A stretch of DNA of 7,878 bases from assembly GCA_964423545.1 (NCBI GenBank), contig CAYRFV010000265.1:1-7878 (forward strand), in the 5' to 3' direction. A program made the position numbers and the translations under genes. The number at the start of each line of letters is the position of its first letter. The first letter of the stretch is position 1. This stretch comes from JALOOE01 sp964423545 (GTDB lineage Bacteria; Chloroflexota; Anaerolineae; CG2-30-64-16). The notes beneath the pieces were generated by a model. The model ran no database searches, had not been told where the DNA came from, and saw nothing but the letters and a program-made list of their open reading frames with translations. Positions 6,361 through 7,878 of this stretch are shown one piece after another.

Positions 6361-7878
6361 GCAACCGTCTGGACTTCGAGATCGAATTCAAGAGCGATTT
6401 TCACCTCGGCGCAGGTCACGGCCTGGGCCAGCAGGTGGATTCAGCGTTGCTGCGCGATCCTGACGGCGTGCCTGTGCTGCGTGGCACCGTACTGGAGGGC
6501 CTGCTGCGCGATAGCCTGGCGAACCTGCTCGCTGCTGAACCCCTGAAGGACTGGCGGCGCTGCACCGCGTCCGGCGCACAGATACCCAATAAAGCCTTCT
6601 GCGGTCAATGGGCCGTCAATGAACCTGACTGCCCCATCTGCGCGATATTCGGCTCGCCCCGCCACCCCAAGCGCTGGGAGATTTCTTCGGCGCGCCCCGC
6701 TGACCTGGCTGCCCCGCAGAATCCACGTCAAGCCTGGCGGGCCGGCGAGATGGCCGCCCAGACGACAACCCGTGTGCGAGTCAATCCGCGCACGCGACGC
6801 GCCGAAGAGAACAAGCTGTTCACACGCGAAGAAGGGGACGGCTGCCTGCGTTTCCGCTTCACGGTCGAATCGGCGACCGATGACGCGGCCGCCGGTGAAG
6901 AAGCGGCATGGTTGGTGGCTGCCGCGCGTTCGCTGCGCAACCTCGGTGCCAGCAAGTATCGCGGCCGCGGCGAATGCGACATCCACCTGGTGGATCGCAA
7001 ACAGGAAAAGGCCCTGCTCGATCGCTTCGCCGCCGTGCTGAGCAAGACTCCGCAACACTTTACGAACCGGGCAGCCCCTTCCGCATCAGTTGTTCGCCTG
7101 ACCTTACCGCCGCAGGTCGAACCCCATTCCTATCGAGTCCGGGTACTCATACGAGCGGATGAGCCGCTGCTGATCGCTCGCCGCGCCGAGGCCGGCAACC
7201 AGTTCGAAACGCTGGAGGGCATCCCTGGCGGGGTGCTGCGGGGGGCGTTGGCCTGGCGCGTGGCCCATCGCGCAGGGGCTGAGATGTCGAAGTCTGCAAG
7301 CGACACCTATCGGAACTTCGTAGATCTGTTCTTCCGCGATACCGTACGTTTTTCGACGTTGTTGCCCGTGCAGCTTGATAACGAGCACTCACAAGGGTAT
7401 CCAACCCTGCCTGCGCCGCGCGATCTGTTGACCTGCGAGCTTCATCCTGGTTACAGCAATGATGTTGGACATGGGGTCCATAGCCTGACCTGGGAGTCCA
7501 CTCCACCAGACGAGTGCCCCGTGTGTTCGCAGAGGACAAAAACCAAGAGCAAATTGGAGCCTGTAGGCGGTTTTCTTCCCCTACGCTCCCGGGGGGTGGG
7601 ACTCACCACCAAATTCCAACTCCAGTGTACCACCGAAATGCATATCCGCCTGCAACCAGAGACGCGCCGCGTGCATACGGGCGATCTGTTCGGTTACGTC
7701 CTGTTGGAGCCAGGGCAATACTTCGTCGGTGAGATCACCTGTGCGAACGAGACGACCTGGGAAACAGTGCGCCAGATGACTGGGTTGAAGCCGGTTGGCG
7801 CAGTTGATGAGCTGCGACTGGGCAAAGCCAATCGTCGCGGCTACGGCAAGGTCAGCCTGGTTTGCGCAACGGCCAGCA
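6357..7878 (+). CDS. Cas7-Csx10 fusion RAMP protein of a type III-D-like complex (3' truncated by window)
   Basis: The frame starts at ATG 6357 in an ATGA overlap with cas10, with GGAGGAGG at 6339-6346, and is open for 507 codons to the edge. Residues 1-211 are a Csm3/Cas7-type RAMP: FHLGAGHGLGQQVDS, DPDGVPVLRG then LEGLLR, CPICAIFGS, a kinked TTTRVRVNPRTRRAEE-NKLFTREE hairpin and LGASKYRGRGE. Asp28 in QQVDS lines up with the Csm3 aspartate (D33 in Streptococcus) that cuts target RNA. Residues about 258-507 are a Csx10-like (Cas5-type) RAMP: IPGGVLRGALAW, FFRDTVRFSTLLP, CPVC (387-390), TGDLFGYVLLEPGQYFVGEI and the G-rich loop LGKANRRGYGKV. Cys69, 82, 92 and 95 could bind zinc in the first domain. 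Role: crRNA-binding backbone, with the Csx10 part probably holding the 5' handle beside Cas10. A single gene joining both is the layout known from III-D2 (Cas7-5-11); whether a Cas11-like part follows is outside the window. Confidence 0.88.
   Translation, partial: MSNRLDFEIEFKSDFHLGAGHGLGQQVDSALLRDPDGVPVLRGTVLEGLLRDSLANLLAAEPLKDWRRCTASGAQIPNKAFCGQWAVNEPDCPICAIFGSPRHPKRWEISSARPADLAAPQNPRQAWRAGEMAAQTTTRVRVNPRTRRAEENKLFTREEGDGCLRFRFTVESATDDAAAGEEAAWLVAAARSLRNLGASKYRGRGECDIHLVDRKQEKALLDRFAAVLSKTPQHFTNRAAPSASVVRLTLPPQVEPHSYRVRVLIRADEPLLIARRAEAGNQFETLEGIPGGVLRGALAWRVAHRAGAEMSKSASDTYRNFVDLFFRDTVRFSTLLPVQLDNEHSQGYPTLPAPRDLLTCELHPGYSNDVGHGVHSLTWESTPPDECPVCSQRTKTKSKLEPVGGFLPLRSRGVGLTTKFQLQCTTEMHIRLQPETRRVHTGDLFGYVLLEPGQYFVGEITCANETTWETVRQMTGLKPVGAVDELRLGKANRRGYGKVSLVCATAS

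Noticed and set aside
6357..7878. Type III-E gRAMP (Cas7-11) call for the fused protein
   Set aside because: A GGDD Cas10 lies directly upstream and the second half matches Csx10 rather than a further Cas7 unit; III-E lacks Cas10.

Overview
The window is G+C-rich bacterial DNA. Its right two thirds hold the start of a type III CRISPR-Cas operon, and its left third holds a chromosomal gene end plus decayed genes. No rRNA, tRNA or taxonomic marker is present. The decayed RecG-like/AlbA-type regulator, the UbiB-family kinase and the style of the type III operon remind me of Chloroflexota (Anaerolineae or Caldilineae types), but that is an inference.

Layout from left to right. Positions 3-974 (+) are the C-terminal part of a UbiB/ABC1/AarF-family atypical kinase that began before the window. 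Positions about 975-2345 are a junkyard: a small ORF with a sigma-70 region 4-like helix-turn-helix (+), an antisense pseudogene of a RecG-like ATP-binding regulator (about 2130 down to 1291), then a good sigma-70 type promoter pointing right (2213-2242) and a strong G/C hairpin (2321-2340). Positions 2345-2756 (+) are a broken gene whose C-terminus carries a LuxR-type HTH.

Positions 2897-7878 (+) are three closely spaced intact frames. The first is a 598-residue CARF protein of the Cas02710 type with an apparent C-terminal HEPN RX4H motif. The second is a 550-residue Cas10 with an intact GGDD cyclase motif and a zinc ribbon but no N-terminal HD nuclease. The third is a large protein, open at the window edge, that fuses a Cas7/Csm3-like RAMP domain to a Csx10 (Cas5-like) RAMP domain. 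The gaps are 14 bp and a 4-bp ATGA overlap, so the three are probably co-transcribed.

How they should work together, from known type III biology: the Cas7-Csx10 protein and later subunits form the crRNA-guided backbone, and its Csm3-like Asp28 would cut target RNA. Target binding would switch on Cas10 to make cyclic oligoadenylate, which the CARF domain of the upstream protein would sense to activate its HEPN ribonuclease. Because Cas10 has no HD domain, DNA cutting by Cas10 is not expected unless a separate HD protein exists. The Cas7-Csx10 fusion points to subtype III-D, possibly the fused III-D2 form. No CRISPR array, cas1, cas2 or cas6 is in the window; any of these would lie outside it.
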